NCBI GenBank assembly: GCA_021044545.1
Contig: CP087990.1
Coordinates: 1,798,001 to 1,862,000, forward strand
Length of the DNA stretch: 64,000 nucleotides
From: Comamonadaceae bacterium M7527
Lineage (GTDB): Bacteria > Pseudomonadota > Gammaproteobacteria > Burkholderiales > Burkholderiaceae_C
Direction: 5' to 3'
In this document: positions 18,052 through 27,158 of the stretch, piece by piece
Layout of the letters: the number at the start of each line of letters is the position of its first letter
How positions within the stretch are numbered: position 1 is the first letter of the stretch
The notes under the pieces: generated by a model
Database searches by the model: none
Seen by the model: only the letters and a program-made list of their open reading frames with translations
What the model was told of the DNA's origin: nothing
Position numbers and translations under genes: made by a program

Positions 18052-19490
18052 GAAAAAATCTTACCTGGGTTCATGATGTTGAGTGGGTCAAGCGCTTTCT
18101 TGATGGCGCGCATCATGGCCACGGCGCCGTCACCGGCTTCGGTGCGTAAAAAATCCATTTTGTGCAGGCCAACGCCGTGTTCACCTGTGCATGTGCCACC
18201 CAGTGCCAAAGCCCTGGTCACCAACTTGTTGTTGAGATCTTCCGCGGTGGCACGTTCAGACGCGCTGTTGGGGTCTATGAGGTAGCCAAAGTGAAAGTTG
18301 CCATCGCCTACGTGGCCTAATAAAAAGTAGGGCAAGCCGGTGGCGTCCGCCTCAACAACCGAGTCCAGCAAGCAGTCGGCAAGCTTGCTAATGGGTACGC
18401 AAGTGTCTGTAGAAATGGCGCGGCAACCAGGGCGGCTTTGTACCGCTGCAAAGTAGGCGTTGTGCCTGGCGGTCCATAGTTTGGTGCGCTCTTCGGGTGT
18501 GGTGGCCCATTCAAAAGACTGACCGCCTAGCTCTGTGGCCAGTTCTTGCACAATTTCGGCCTGCTCTTTGACGCTTGCGGGTGAGCCGTGAAACTCCATC
18601 AAGAGCATGGCCTCTTCACGCAGGCTTAACTTGGCGTGCTTGTTAACCATACCCACGGTTTTGCCGTCTAAAAATTCGCAGCGTGCAATGGGTACGCCCA
18701 TTTGAATGATTTGTATGGTGGTGCGCACAGCTGCCTCAATGCTGGGGAATGAGCACACCGCCGCAGATACGGCTTCTGGCAGCGGGAACAACTTGAGTGT
18801 GATTGCTGTCATCACGCCCAGCGTGCCTTCACTACCGACCATCAAGCGGGTGAGGTCATAGCCTGCGCTGGATTTTTTGGCGCGAGTGCCCGTGCGAATC
18901 ACTTCACCACTGGCAGTGACTACTTCAAGTGCCAATACGTTTTCACGCATGGTGCCGTAACGCACGGCATTGGTGCCGCTGGCGCGCGTGGCGCACATGC
19001 CACCAATGCTGGCGTCTGCGCCGGGGTCGATTGGGAAGAACAAGCCCATGTCTTTAACCGCCGCATTCACGGCGTGGCGTGTGACGCCCGGCTGCACCGT
19101 TACGGTCAAGTCGTCTGCGTCAATAGACAACACCTGGTTCATACGACTCACATCTATGCTGATGCCGCCTTGCACTGCCAGCAAATGTCCCTCTAGCGAG
19201 CTGCCCACGCCAAAGGGTATGACGGGTACCAGATGTCGCGCGGCCAAGGCGACAGCATCAGCCACATCGGTGGTGTTGTGCGCAAACACCACGCCGGCCG
19301 GTGGGGGTACGTGTGTGAATGCAGACTCGTCTCGCCCGTGTTGTTCACGCACGGCCATGGCTTGGCTATATTGCGCACCAAACCGTGCCTCTAGCGCTTG
19401 GGTAAAAGCAATGGGTATGTCTCTAGGCGCGATGGCAGGTAGCGGTGCGTTCATGGCTATGGCGTGCGTGGCGTTGTTTGGGTGAGTCAT
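18048..19490 (-). CDS. FAD-linked D-lactate dehydrogenase (cytochrome type, LDHD/GlcD-like)
   Basis: A 480-residue flavoprotein of the FAD-binding type 4 family. The N-terminal PP-loop region contains VIPFGVGSSLEGH, then DPGADASIGGMCATRASG and the C-terminal GGTCTGEHGVGLHK. Overall layout and REQHGRDES near the N-terminus resemble respiratory D-lactate dehydrogenase, oxidising D-lactate to pyruvate at the membrane. GlcD of glycolate oxidase is close in sequence; since glcE and glcF here lack a neighbouring glcD, this gene is a possible but less likely partner. It is transcribed away from the adenosyltransferase gene. Confidence 0.82.
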   Translation of the reverse strand: MTHPNNATHAIAMNAPLPAIAPRDIPIAFTQALEARFGAQYSQAMAVREQHGRDESAFTHVPPPAGVVFAHNTTDVADAVALAARHLVPVIPFGVGSSLEGHLLAVQGGISIDVSRMNQVLSIDADDLTVTVQPGVTRHAVNAAVKDMGLFFPIDPGADASIGGMCATRASGTNAVRYGTMRENVLALEVVTASGEVIRTGTRAKKSSAGYDLTRLMVGSEGTLGVMTAITLKLFPLPEAVSAAVCSFPSIEAAVRTTIQIIQMGVPIARCEFLDGKTVGMVNKHAKLSLREEAMLLMEFHGSPASVKEQAEIVQELATELGGQSFEWATTPEERTKLWTARHNAYFAAVQSRPGCRAISTDTCVPISKLADCLLDSVVEADATGLPYFLLGHVGDGNFHFGYLIDPNSASERATAEDLNNKLVTRALALGGTCTGEHGVGLHKMDFLRTEAGDGAVAMMRAIKKALDPLNIMNPGKIFS

Positions 19491-19554
19491 TCAACAGGTG
19501 AGGTCTAACACTTCGTGGCATTATTACGCGTTTGAAGATAACAGTAGGTCACTT

Positions 19555-20114
19555 ATGGGCAACCGCCTTTCACAAATAGCAACGCGTACAGGCGACAACG
19601 GCACCACTGGCTTGGGTAACAACGAGCGTGTGTCCAAAGACAGTTTGCGCGTGCGTGCCATGGGCGATGTGGACGAGCTCAACTCCAACATTGGTGTGCT
19701 GCTGTGTGAGCGCATGGCCGAGCCGGTGCGAGAGCTGTTGATTGATGTGCAGCACCAGCTGTTCAATTTGGGCGTGAGTTGTCTATTCCGGGCTTTGAGC
19801 TGTTAAAGCCAGAGGCGCTGCTTCAGCTAGACCAAGCCTTGGAACATTACAACGCACAGCTGCCCAAGCTGCAAGAGTTCATATTGCCAGCGGGTACGCG
19901 GGCTGCATCACAAGCCCACGTGTGTCGTACCGTTGCCAGGCGCGCTGAGCGCGAGGTGGTGGCGCTGGGTAATGCAGAGGTCATTAACGACGCACCGCGT
20001 CAATATCTAAACCGCTTGAGCGACTTGATGTTTGTATTAGCCCGGGTACTCAACAGGCTGGATGGTGGCGACGATGTGTATTGGAAAAGTGCACGCTTGG
20101 CCAGCGGCGGGTAA
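19555..20114 (+). CDS. Cob(I)alamin adenosyltransferase (PduO type), frameshifted in this sequence
   Basis: An ATP:corrinoid adenosyltransferase, about 186 residues once repaired, making adenosylcobalamin in the cytoplasm. The first frame gives IATRTGDNGTTGLG, which matches the family N-terminus, then VDELNS. The second frame from about 19775 gives LSIPGFELL, RRAEREVV and YLNRLSDLMFVLAR. The break is at GGCGTGAG (19771-19778); GGCGGTGAG would restore the usual LGGELSIPG, a loss of one G. The start at 19555 precedes the conserved region. The last codons form half of a perfect hairpin (20100-20123). Confidence 0.88.
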
Positions 20115-20123
20115 GCCGCTGGC
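20100..20123. terminator. Perfect hairpin between convergent genes, no T tract
   Basis: GCCAGCGGC (20100-20108) and GCCGCTGGC (20115-20123) form a 9-base perfect stem with a 6-base loop that includes the stop codon of the adenosyltransferase gene. Without a T run it is a weak terminator candidate for either convergent gene. Confidence 0.4.
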
Positions 20124-20141
20124 AATGCGAGCGTAGCTGGT

Positions 20142-21650
20142 TTATTTCGCTACAGGCATGGCAAATTCTGCGCCTTTGTCTGTTGCTTCTGGCCAGCGCT
20201 GCATCACGCTCTTTTGCTTGGTGTAAAAACGCACACCCTCTTCACCGTAGGCGTGTGTGTCGCCAAACAAGCTGCGCTTCCAGCCGCCAAAGCCGTGCCA
20301 CGCCATAGGCACAGGAATTGGTACGTTGATACCAACCATGCCGACTTGTATGCGGCGCGCAAACTCGCGTGCGGTGTGGCCGTTGCTGGTGTAGCAAGCC
20401 ACGCCGTTGCCAAATTCGTGCGCATTAATCAGGTCTACCGCTTCACCAAATGTGGCCACGCGCATACATGCCAGTACGGGGCCAAAAATTTCATCTTTGT
20501 GTATGGACATGTCTGTGGTGACGTTGTCAAAGATGGTGGCACCCAACCAAAAGCCTGCGTCGCAGTCGGCGCCAGCCTTGGCACCGTCAAACTCACGCCC
20601 GTCTAGCAACAGTGTGGCACCCTCGGCTACACCAGCGTCAATACAGCCGCGAATGCGCTGGCGTGCTGCGTCGGTCACGATGGGACCCATCTCCGCGGCC
20701 AGGTTCATGCCGTCTAACACCTTGAGTGCCTTGGCGCGCTCAAGCAGCAAAGGCATGACTTTGCCTGCAATCTCGTCTCCTACAAACGTGGCCACAGAAA
20801 TGGCCATGCAGCGCTCGCCGGCTGAACCAAAGGCCGCGCCCATGAGCGCGTCTACCACCTGGTTGACGTCTGCATCTGGCATGACCACCATGTGGTTTTT
20901 TGCGCCACCCAAGGCTTGAACCCGCTTGCCATGGCGTGCGCCCACTTCGTAAATGTAGTTGGCCACCGGTGTTGAGCCTACAAACGACAGGCCCTTAACG
21001 TCTGGATGCTCTAGCAATGCATCTACAGACTCCTTGTCGCCTTGCACTACGTTGAATACGCCGTCTGGCAAGCCAGCTTGCTTAAACAACTCAGCCACCA
21101 TCAGTGTGGGGGTTGGGTCGGTTGGGCTGGGTTTGAGCACAAAGGTGTTGCCACAGGCAATGGCCACGGGGTACATCCACATGGGCACCATGACTGGGAA
21201 GTTAAAAGGTGTTACACCGGCCACCACACCCAAAGGCTGGCGCATCACCCAGTTGTCTATGTTGGTAGACACCTGCTCGGTAAAGTCACCTTTAAGCAGT
21301 TGTGGGATGCCGCAAGCAAATTCAATGATGTCAATGCCGCGTTGCACTTCACCTTTGGCGTCTGTGAATACCTTGCCGTGTTCTTTGGTCAGTGCTTGGG
21401 CCAAGGCGTCTTCGTTGGCTCTAACCAGCTCTAAAAACTTAAACAACACGCGCGCACGGCGAATGGGCGGTGTGTCTGCCCATGCAGGGAATGCGGCCTG
21501 GGCTGCTGCAACGGCGGTATTGACGTCAGCAGCATTGGCCAGTGCCACAGTGGCTGTCTGTTGTCCCGTTGCGGGGTTAAACACCGCCTGTGTGCGTTGG
21601 CTGGTGCCTGCAAATGGCTTGCCGTTTACGTGGTGTGCAATGTGGTTCAC
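20142..21650 (-). CDS. mmsA: CoA-acylating methylmalonate-semialdehyde dehydrogenase
   Basis: A 502-residue aldehyde dehydrogenase that converts (methyl)malonate semialdehyde to propionyl- or acetyl-CoA in valine, thymine or inositol breakdown. TPFNFPVMVPMWMYP and GSAGERCMAIS (catalytic C281) are MMSDH signatures. The CoA-acylating type lacks the usual Glu general base. It faces a LysR regulator divergently, with a near-perfect inverted repeat in the gap, so it is likely regulated by that protein. No other valine-pathway gene is next to it. Confidence 0.92.
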   Translation of the reverse strand: MNHIAHHVNGKPFAGTSQRTQAVFNPATGQQTATVALANAADVNTAVAAAQAAFPAWADTPPIRRARVLFKFLELVRANEDALAQALTKEHGKVFTDAKGEVQRGIDIIEFACGIPQLLKGDFTEQVSTNIDNWVMRQPLGVVAGVTPFNFPVMVPMWMYPVAIACGNTFVLKPSPTDPTPTLMVAELFKQAGLPDGVFNVVQGDKESVDALLEHPDVKGLSFVGSTPVANYIYEVGARHGKRVQALGGAKNHMVVMPDADVNQVVDALMGAAFGSAGERCMAISVATFVGDEIAGKVMPLLLERAKALKVLDGMNLAAEMGPIVTDAARQRIRGCIDAGVAEGATLLLDGREFDGAKAGADCDAGFWLGATIFDNVTTDMSIHKDEIFGPVLACMRVATFGEAVDLINAHEFGNGVACYTSNGHTAREFARRIQVGMVGINVPIPVPMAWHGFGGWKRSLFGDTHAYGEEGVRFYTKQKSVMQRWPEATDKGAEFAMPVAK

Positions 21651-21724
21651 ATTTTCTCCTTGATTGGTTGTGCTGGCAGTGTAGGGATTGCGGTGGATGT
21701 CATCAATGGGGTTTGGCTAAACCG

Positions 21725-21746
21725 ATTGTTCAAAATAGTGAACAAT
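21725..21746. promoter_or_regulatory. LysR-type operator candidate between mmsA and its divergent regulator
   Basis: Perfect 8-base arms ATTGTTCA (21725-21732) and TGAACAAT (21739-21746) are separated by 6 bases. The repeat ends exactly at the ATG of the LysR gene and lies 75 bases upstream of mmsA. It suits autorepression of the regulator and control of mmsA. Confidence 0.6.
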
Positions 21747-22706
21747 ATGCACATGAATAACGTAGACAAACAAAAAACCCAGGGCTGGTGGGGCCATGTG
21801 CATTGGTTGGCGGTATTGGAGCAACAAGGCAGTTTTACGGCTGCGGCGCAGCATTTGAATGTCAGCAAGGCAGCGGTTAGCCAGCGCATGCGCGAGCTGG
21901 AGGAGGCCTTGGGTGTGCCACTCATTAAACGCACTACGCGCAGCGTGCGACTTACCGAGCAAGGACAGCAGCTGGTAGACGACACCCGCGACTCGTTTGA
22001 GCACATCAGCCGCACGCTGGCGCAGACCAAAGATGCTGCTGGCGAGCCGCGTGGCTTGCTGCGCGTGAGTGCGCCGGTGGCGTTGGCACGCCAGCAACTG
22101 GTTAAACATTTGCCTGCGTTTTTTCAGCGTTACCCCGGCATACGCATTCACCTGGATATGTCTGATCGCTTGGTGAACCTCACAAACGAAGGTTTTGATG
22201 TGGCTATTCGCCATGTGTCGTCGCCGCCAGATACCTCGGTGGCCCATTTGTTGTGCCATACGCGCTCGGTGGTGGTGGCCAGTCCTGTTTACCTGGCCAC
22301 ATCGGGGGCGCCGCAAAGTCCGCAAGAGCTGGCCATGCACCAGTGCTTGACCTACCCGCGCGCGCAAGGTGGGTCTATGTGGCGTTTTGAGGCTTCGCAA
22401 AAGCGCAAGCAAATAGCTGCACAAACCGTCGCGGTGGCTGGATCATTCGCTGCCAACAACAGCGAGTCGCTGCGCGACGCTGCGCTGGCAGGCATGGGCA
22501 TTGCCTTGCTGCCAGACTTTAGCGCGCAAGACGCGTTGCGCGCTGGCGCACTGGTGCAAGTGCTGCCCACTTGGCGGGCCGTGGGTGTGTTTGCCCCCAA
22601 CCTATACGTTTTGCGCCCCTATGCCCATCATGTACCGCAGGCAGTGACGTTGCTGCTGCAACACCTGCGCCACTGCTTTGCGCCGGGGTTTGACTGCGCA
22701 CCCTGA
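21747..22706 (+). CDS. LysR-family transcriptional regulator
   Basis: A 319-residue LysR regulator. The N-terminal winged HTH reads FTAAAQHLNVSKAAVSQRMRELE and is followed by an effector-binding domain with LLRVSAPVALAR and GMGIALLPDF, typical of the CrgA/DhcR-like branch. The start at 21747 (or 21753) follows the inverted repeat directly. It is divergent from mmsA and probably controls it; the effector is unknown. Confidence 0.85.
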   Translation: MHMNNVDKQKTQGWWGHVHWLAVLEQQGSFTAAAQHLNVSKAAVSQRMRELEEALGVPLIKRTTRSVRLTEQGQQLVDDTRDSFEHISRTLAQTKDAAGEPRGLLRVSAPVALARQQLVKHLPAFFQRYPGIRIHLDMSDRLVNLTNEGFDVAIRHVSSPPDTSVAHLLCHTRSVVVASPVYLATSGAPQSPQELAMHQCLTYPRAQGGSMWRFEASQKRKQIAAQTVAVAGSFAANNSESLRDAALAGMGIALLPDFSAQDALRAGALVQVLPTWRAVGVFAPNLYVLRPYAHHVPQAVTLLLQHLRHCFAPGFDCAP

Positions 22707-22715
22707 CTGCGTGTC

Positions 22716-23321
22716 TCAACCACCAGCCCTGAACCAGCCCGCAATGCTGTGGCGCGTGCGCGCGGCGGGCAACACTTCATGCGGCAAGCCTTCACTTAAA
22801 AACACCACCAGCCTGGCCAGTACCGGCTTGATGTGATGGCTGGCCTCATGTGTATAAAGCACCAACTCACCACCGGCGCTGTTGTCAACAGGCCAGTTGC
22901 CGTTGAGGTACAGCACCGTTGACACCACGCGGTTGGACTGGCCTTTGAACGCGTCCACATGTCGACCGTAGAAATCACCCGGTTGGTAGCGCGCGTAATG
23001 CGCTTCGTACATCTGCAAGCCCAGATACAACTGTTGGTTTAGGTGTTGCTGCAGCTGCGTCATCGCGCCAAGCCATATGTCATCAGGCATGCACTGCTCG
23101 TCCAGCCACACAATATGATCACGGCGAAGCGTATCAAGGGTTTGATGTTGCCCGGCCCGCCCCACACCCGCACGGTGTAAAGCCTCGTTTGGCAGCGCCG
23201 CTGCATGTGCGGCCAAGGCCAAGGCCGCCTCAGCAGGCAATGCATCATCCACTACACACCAGCCGCAGCTGTGCAGCCGCTCTGTAATCAGGTGTAGCGA
23301 TGACTCAGACAGGTTGAACAT
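22716..23321 (-). CDS. 2-oxoglutarate/Fe(II)-dependent dioxygenase (SM-20/PKHD type)
   Basis: A 201-residue 2OG-Fe(II) oxygenase, possibly a prolyl hydroxylase-like enzyme. The iron site is visible as HVD in YGRHVDAFKG, the distal His in PHEVLP and the 2OG-binding Arg in TRHSIAGWFR. YQPGDFYG and RVVSTVLYLN fit the family fold. The ATG at 23321 is chosen because the upstream 43 residues are low in conserved pattern. The substrate cannot be predicted. It converges with the LysR gene (9-base gap) and is divergent from aacS. Confidence 0.8.
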   Translation of the reverse strand: MFNLSESSLHLITERLHSCGWCVVDDALPAEAALALAAHAAALPNEALHRAGVGRAGQHQTLDTLRRDHIVWLDEQCMPDDIWLGAMTQLQQHLNQQLYLGLQMYEAHYARYQPGDFYGRHVDAFKGQSNRVVSTVLYLNGNWPVDNSAGGELVLYTHEASHHIKPVLARLVVFLSEGLPHEVLPAARTRHSIAGWFRAGG

Positions 23322-23512
23322 ACAGACAGTGAATAGGCAACAGGGTTGGTGGCATGGTGGGGTGTGCGTATGGCAAGCCTGAAGCATAGCCGCGCTGATG
23401 GCTGATAACGGCCGATTGTTGGCAAAACTTATACACGACTGCGGTGACATTGGGCAGGCCTGTCACCCAGGCGAAGCGCAAAAGCTGGGCGTATGTGCGA
23501 CCATTCGACACC

Positions 23513-25606
23513 ATGAACACCCTGACAACAACGCCGCCCTACACGCCACAAATTCGTTTGTATCAAGACTGGTTGTTTCACAAGCGTGGCGTGCGCTTTG
23601 ACAGCTACGAAGACCTTTGGCAGTGGTCTACCACCGACTTGGAAGCGTTTTGGCAAAGCATTTGGGACTACTTTGACTTGGAAAGCGCCACGCCTTTTGA
23701 TCGTGTGTTGGCGCACAACGTGATGCCGGGGGCCAAGTGGTTTGAGGGTGCCACGCTGAACTACACCGCGCAGGTGTTGCGCCATGTGCGCCCGGCAGAA
23801 CAAGCGGGTATGCCTGCCTTTATTGCCCACAACGAGCGCGGTGAGCGCGAGGAAATGAGTTGGCCAGCGTTGGCCCATCAGGTGCGTGCTGTGGCCAGGC
23901 ACTTGCAAGCCAATGGTGTTGGCATGGGCGATCGCGTGGTGGCTTACATGCCCAATACGCCGCATACCGCTGTGGCGTTTCTGGCTGTTGCCAGTCTGGG
24001 CGCGGTGTGGAGTGTGTGTGCGCCAGACATGGGCACCAAGGCCGTGCTGGACCGCTTTGCCCAAATTGAGCCCACCGCGCTGATAGCCTGCAACGGCGTA
24101 ACTTACGGCGGCAAGCAGTTGGACCGCACGCCGGTGGTCAATGAGCTGGTGCAAGCCTTGCCCAGTGTGCGCCATGTGGTGCAGGTTGATACGTTGGGGC
24201 AAGTCACTGATTGGCCCCAGTGGCCAGGCCGTAGTCAAGCGGTGTGGGCTCAAGTGGTGGCACAGCGCAGCGCCGATATTGACGCGTTTGCACCTGTAGC
24301 CGTGTCGTTTGATCACCCTTTGTGGGTGGTGTACTCCAGCGGCACCACGGGCTTGCCCAAGCCCATAGTACATGGCCATGGCGGCACCGTTATTGTGGCG
24401 TTGCAGCTTAAGACGCTGCATAACGACATTGGCTGCAGCTATGCAGACAACAGCTTTGGTGAGCGCTACCACTGGTACAGCTCAACCGGCTGGGTGATGT
24501 GGAATGCGCAAATCAGTGGTTTGCTCAACGGCACCACCTGTGTGTTGTACGACGGCAGCCCAAGTGGCCGCAAAGACACGCCCGATTGGGGTGTGTTGTT
24601 TCGTATGGCAGCGGCCGAGCGCGTCACCTTTTTTGGCGCAGGTGCAGCATTTTTTGCCAACGCCATGAAGGCGGGTTTGGACGTGGCCAGTTGTGGCGAT
24701 CTTGGTGCTGTGCGCGCGTGGGGCACTACGGGTTCACCGCTGAGCGCAGATACACAAAACTGGGGTACGGCGCAAATGGCAGCGGTGTATGCCAAGGCAG
24801 GTGTTGAGCAAACGCTTTGGTGGTGCAATATATCGGGAGGCACCGACTTCGCCGGCGCCTTTATTGGCGGCAATCGAGAGCTGGCGCAAGTGGCAGGCCA
24901 GATGCAGTGTCGCATGTTGGGTTGCGCGGTACATGCCTGGAACGACCAGGGTCAAGCTGTGGTGGGTGATGTGGGCGAGTTGGTCTGCACCCAGCCGCTA
25001 CCATCCATGCCCTTGTATTTTTGGGGCGATGCTGACGGCCAGCGTTTGCTTGGTAGCTACTTTGACAGCTACCCTGCAGGCCTTGGCCGCTTACCCGGTG
25101 GCGGTGATGCGCCGGCCAGCGCTGGTCCCGTGTGGCGACACGGCGACTGGCTCAAAGTTGACACCAATGGCGCGTGCACCATCTTCGGGCGCAGCGACGC
25201 CACCATCAACCGCCATGGCTTGCGCTTGGGCACCAGTGAAATCTACGCCGCTGTTGAAGCCCTGCCTGTGGTGCTGGACAGCATGGTCATTGACCTGGAG
25301 TATTTGGGGCGCAACAGCGAGTTGCTTTTGTTTGTGGTGTTGCGCGATGGCGTCTCGTTAGATCAGGTGTTGCGCGACGAGTTGGTCAGCGCCATCAGAC
25401 AAGCGGTAAGCCCACGCTTTGTGCCAGATGTAATGGTGCAAGCACCAGACATCCCGCGCACACTCAGCGGCAAAAAACAGGAGTTGCCCATCAAAAAAAT
25501 GCTATTGGGCCAGGACTTGGCCAAAGTGCTCAACCCAGACGCCATGTCTAATGCCGCTTGCTTGCCGTGGTACCAAGCGTTTGCGCAAGGCAGGGCCGCT
25601 GCTTAA
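23513..25606 (+). CDS. aacS: Acetoacetyl-CoA synthetase
   Basis: A 697-residue AMP-forming ligase that activates acetoacetate to acetoacetyl-CoA. It has the ANL-family P-loop YSSGTTGLPKPIVHGHGG, WGTTGSPL and GDWLKVDTNG, and the AacS-specific N-terminal part with WDYFDLES. The C-terminal catalytic Lys lies in RTLSGKKQELPIKK. The ATG at 23513 is chosen over upstream frames by the onset of conserved sequence. The length is typical for AacS. It may serve ketone-body or polyhydroxybutyrate use. Confidence 0.92.
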   Translation: MNTLTTTPPYTPQIRLYQDWLFHKRGVRFDSYEDLWQWSTTDLEAFWQSIWDYFDLESATPFDRVLAHNVMPGAKWFEGATLNYTAQVLRHVRPAEQAGMPAFIAHNERGEREEMSWPALAHQVRAVARHLQANGVGMGDRVVAYMPNTPHTAVAFLAVASLGAVWSVCAPDMGTKAVLDRFAQIEPTALIACNGVTYGGKQLDRTPVVNELVQALPSVRHVVQVDTLGQVTDWPQWPGRSQAVWAQVVAQRSADIDAFAPVAVSFDHPLWVVYSSGTTGLPKPIVHGHGGTVIVALQLKTLHNDIGCSYADNSFGERYHWYSSTGWVMWNAQISGLLNGTTCVLYDGSPSGRKDTPDWGVLFRMAAAERVTFFGAGAAFFANAMKAGLDVASCGDLGAVRAWGTTGSPLSADTQNWGTAQMAAVYAKAGVEQTLWWCNISGGTDFAGAFIGGNRELAQVAGQMQCRMLGCAVHAWNDQGQAVVGDVGELVCTQPLPSMPLYFWGDADGQRLLGSYFDSYPAGLGRLPGGGDAPASAGPVWRHGDWLKVDTNGACTIFGRSDATINRHGLRLGTSEIYAAVEALPVVLDSMVIDLEYLGRNSELLLFVVLRDGVSLDQVLRDELVSAIRQAVSPRFVPDVMVQAPDIPRTLSGKKQELPIKKMLLGQDLAKVLNPDAMSNAACLPWYQAFAQGRAAA

Positions 25607-25631
25607 AGCCGCGGCACACCGATAACACGGT

Positions 25632-26540
25632 TTATGTGGTGGCCTGTTTCTGATTGACCAGCCAGATACCAGCACCCACACCGGCAATGGCGACCACCAG
25701 TTGCCAGCTCAAGGCCTCGCTCAAAAAGCCCACGCCAAACACCAAGGCAAACACAGGCGTTAAAAACGTAAAAGACGCCATACGCGTGGCCGGATAGTGA
25801 CGCAGCAGCCACATCCAGGTGAGGTAGCTGGCAAATGCACCCACCACCGTTTGCAAGCCCAATGACCACCAAGCCGCTGCGCTGTATGACAAGTGCCATG
25901 CTTCAGATGTGGCCAGTGACAACAGTGGCGTTACAAGCGCTGCGCCAGCGACTTGGTAAAACAAGGTCTTTTCAGGCGACAACACAGACAGCCTCGTGGT
26001 GCGCAGCACCAGTGTTGTGAGGCCCCAAAACACGGCGGCTGCCAGGCCCAGCAAGTCACCGCGCCAGTGGCCTGTGGTGTCGTTCAGTAAGCCCTCAGAA
26101 AAAGCCAATGCCACTGAGCAAAACGCCAACAGCAAACCTATCCACTGCACACTGCGCAAGCGTTCGCTGGGTACAAAGCGCGGTAATAGCAAGGCCACCA
26201 CAAAGACAGAACTGTACAAAAACACTGTGAGACGAGACGCGTTGGTGTATTGCAGCCCCAGGTAAATACACGCAAATTCCAGCGCAAACAAGCCGCCCGC
26301 CAACAGGCCAGGCCACAGCGAGCCGTCGCGGCCAAACAATGCCACGCCACGCACACGGCACCAAAGCCACAACAGCGCGGTAGCCCCCCAAAATCGCAGC
26401 GCTGCTTGCCACATGGGCGGCACTTCATCAACCGTGGCCTTGATGAGAATTTGTTGCAAGCCCCAAAACGCGCAGCAGGCAATGAGCAGGCCCACGGCCA
26501 AGCGGTCTAGGTGTTGGTGGCGTTTGATGTTGTTGGTCAT
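25632..26540 (-). CDS. EamA/DMT-family transporter
   Basis: A 302-residue inner-membrane protein with about ten hydrophobic helices and the duplicated EamA domain (first half with FWGLQQILIKATVDEVPPMW, second half with GLTTLVLRTTRL). It probably exports a small metabolite or amino acid; no substrate can be assigned. The start at 26540 is 16 bases after the stop of the flavin reductase gene, so the two are likely co-transcribed. A longer upstream start would overlap that gene. Confidence 0.82.
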   Translation of the reverse strand: MTNNIKRHQHLDRLAVGLLIACCAFWGLQQILIKATVDEVPPMWQAALRFWGATALLWLWCRVRGVALFGRDGSLWPGLLAGGLFALEFACIYLGLQYTNASRLTVFLYSSVFVVALLLPRFVPSERLRSVQWIGLLLAFCSVALAFSEGLLNDTTGHWRGDLLGLAAAVFWGLTTLVLRTTRLSVLSPEKTLFYQVAGAALVTPLLSLATSEAWHLSYSAAAWWSLGLQTVVGAFASYLTWMWLLRHYPATRMASFTFLTPVFALVFGVGFLSEALSWQLVVAIAGVGAGIWLVNQKQATT

Positions 26541-26556
26541 TGGGCAAGCGCCACGA

Positions 26557-27063
26557 TTAGCCCACAGGCACAAATTGGCTGCGGTGGTAGCCCAGTGCGG
26601 CTTGTTCACCGTTGGCCTCAGACAAGGCCTCCACCCAGCCAATCATGATGATGTGGTCGCCAGCGGCTACGCGTTGGTGGGTGCGGCATTGCAGCGTGGC
26701 CAAGGCGCCGCCAATCAATGGCACACCGCCCAAGCCTGTACCCAGCGTCAAGTCTGCAAAGCGGTTCTCGACGCGGCTGGCAAAACGCATGGCCAAGTCT
26801 TGCTGCTTATGTGCCAATATGTGTACGGCAAAGTGGCTGGCATGCTCAAACGCTTGCAGTGTGCGTGAATGCTTGTCTACGCTCCACAGTAACAGCGGCG
26901 GTGTGAGTGAAACCGCGTTAAAGGAGTTGACGGTGAGACCCACGTATTGGCCTTGTTCGTCACAGGTGGTGACGATGGCAACGCCTGTGGCAAATTGCGC
27001 CAAGGCGTGCTTTAAAGATTGGGGTTCGACGCTCAATGGCGCCTGAGGGGTATTTTGTGACAT
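26557..27063 (-). CDS. Flavin reductase-like FMN-binding protein
   Basis: A 168-residue split-barrel FMN-binding protein of the HpaC/RutF type, which supplies reduced flavin to a monooxygenase. Conserved features are ALAQFATGVAIVTT, LTVNSFNAVSLTPPLLLWSV and GDHIIMIGWVE. No partner monooxygenase is nearby, so the partner is unknown. It heads a two-gene minus-strand unit with the EamA transporter and is divergent from the M14 peptidase gene. Confidence 0.82.
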   Translation of the reverse strand: MSQNTPQAPLSVEPQSLKHALAQFATGVAIVTTCDEQGQYVGLTVNSFNAVSLTPPLLLWSVDKHSRTLQAFEHASHFAVHILAHKQQDLAMRFASRVENRFADLTLGTGLGGVPLIGGALATLQCRTHQRVAAGDHIIMIGWVEALSEANGEQAALGYHRSQFVPVG

Positions 27064-27158
27064 GCGCTAATCTAACGCATAGCGCTTGTGTGCGTTGTCC
27101 CAACCCGTTTCTTGCCTGGTGTGATGTTGGGGCGGTCGCTTCTGCCTACAATTGCGTT

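Noticed and set aside
18048..19490. Calling this gene glcD
   Set aside because: Its layout fits cytochrome-type D-lactate dehydrogenase better and it is 33 kb from glcEF.
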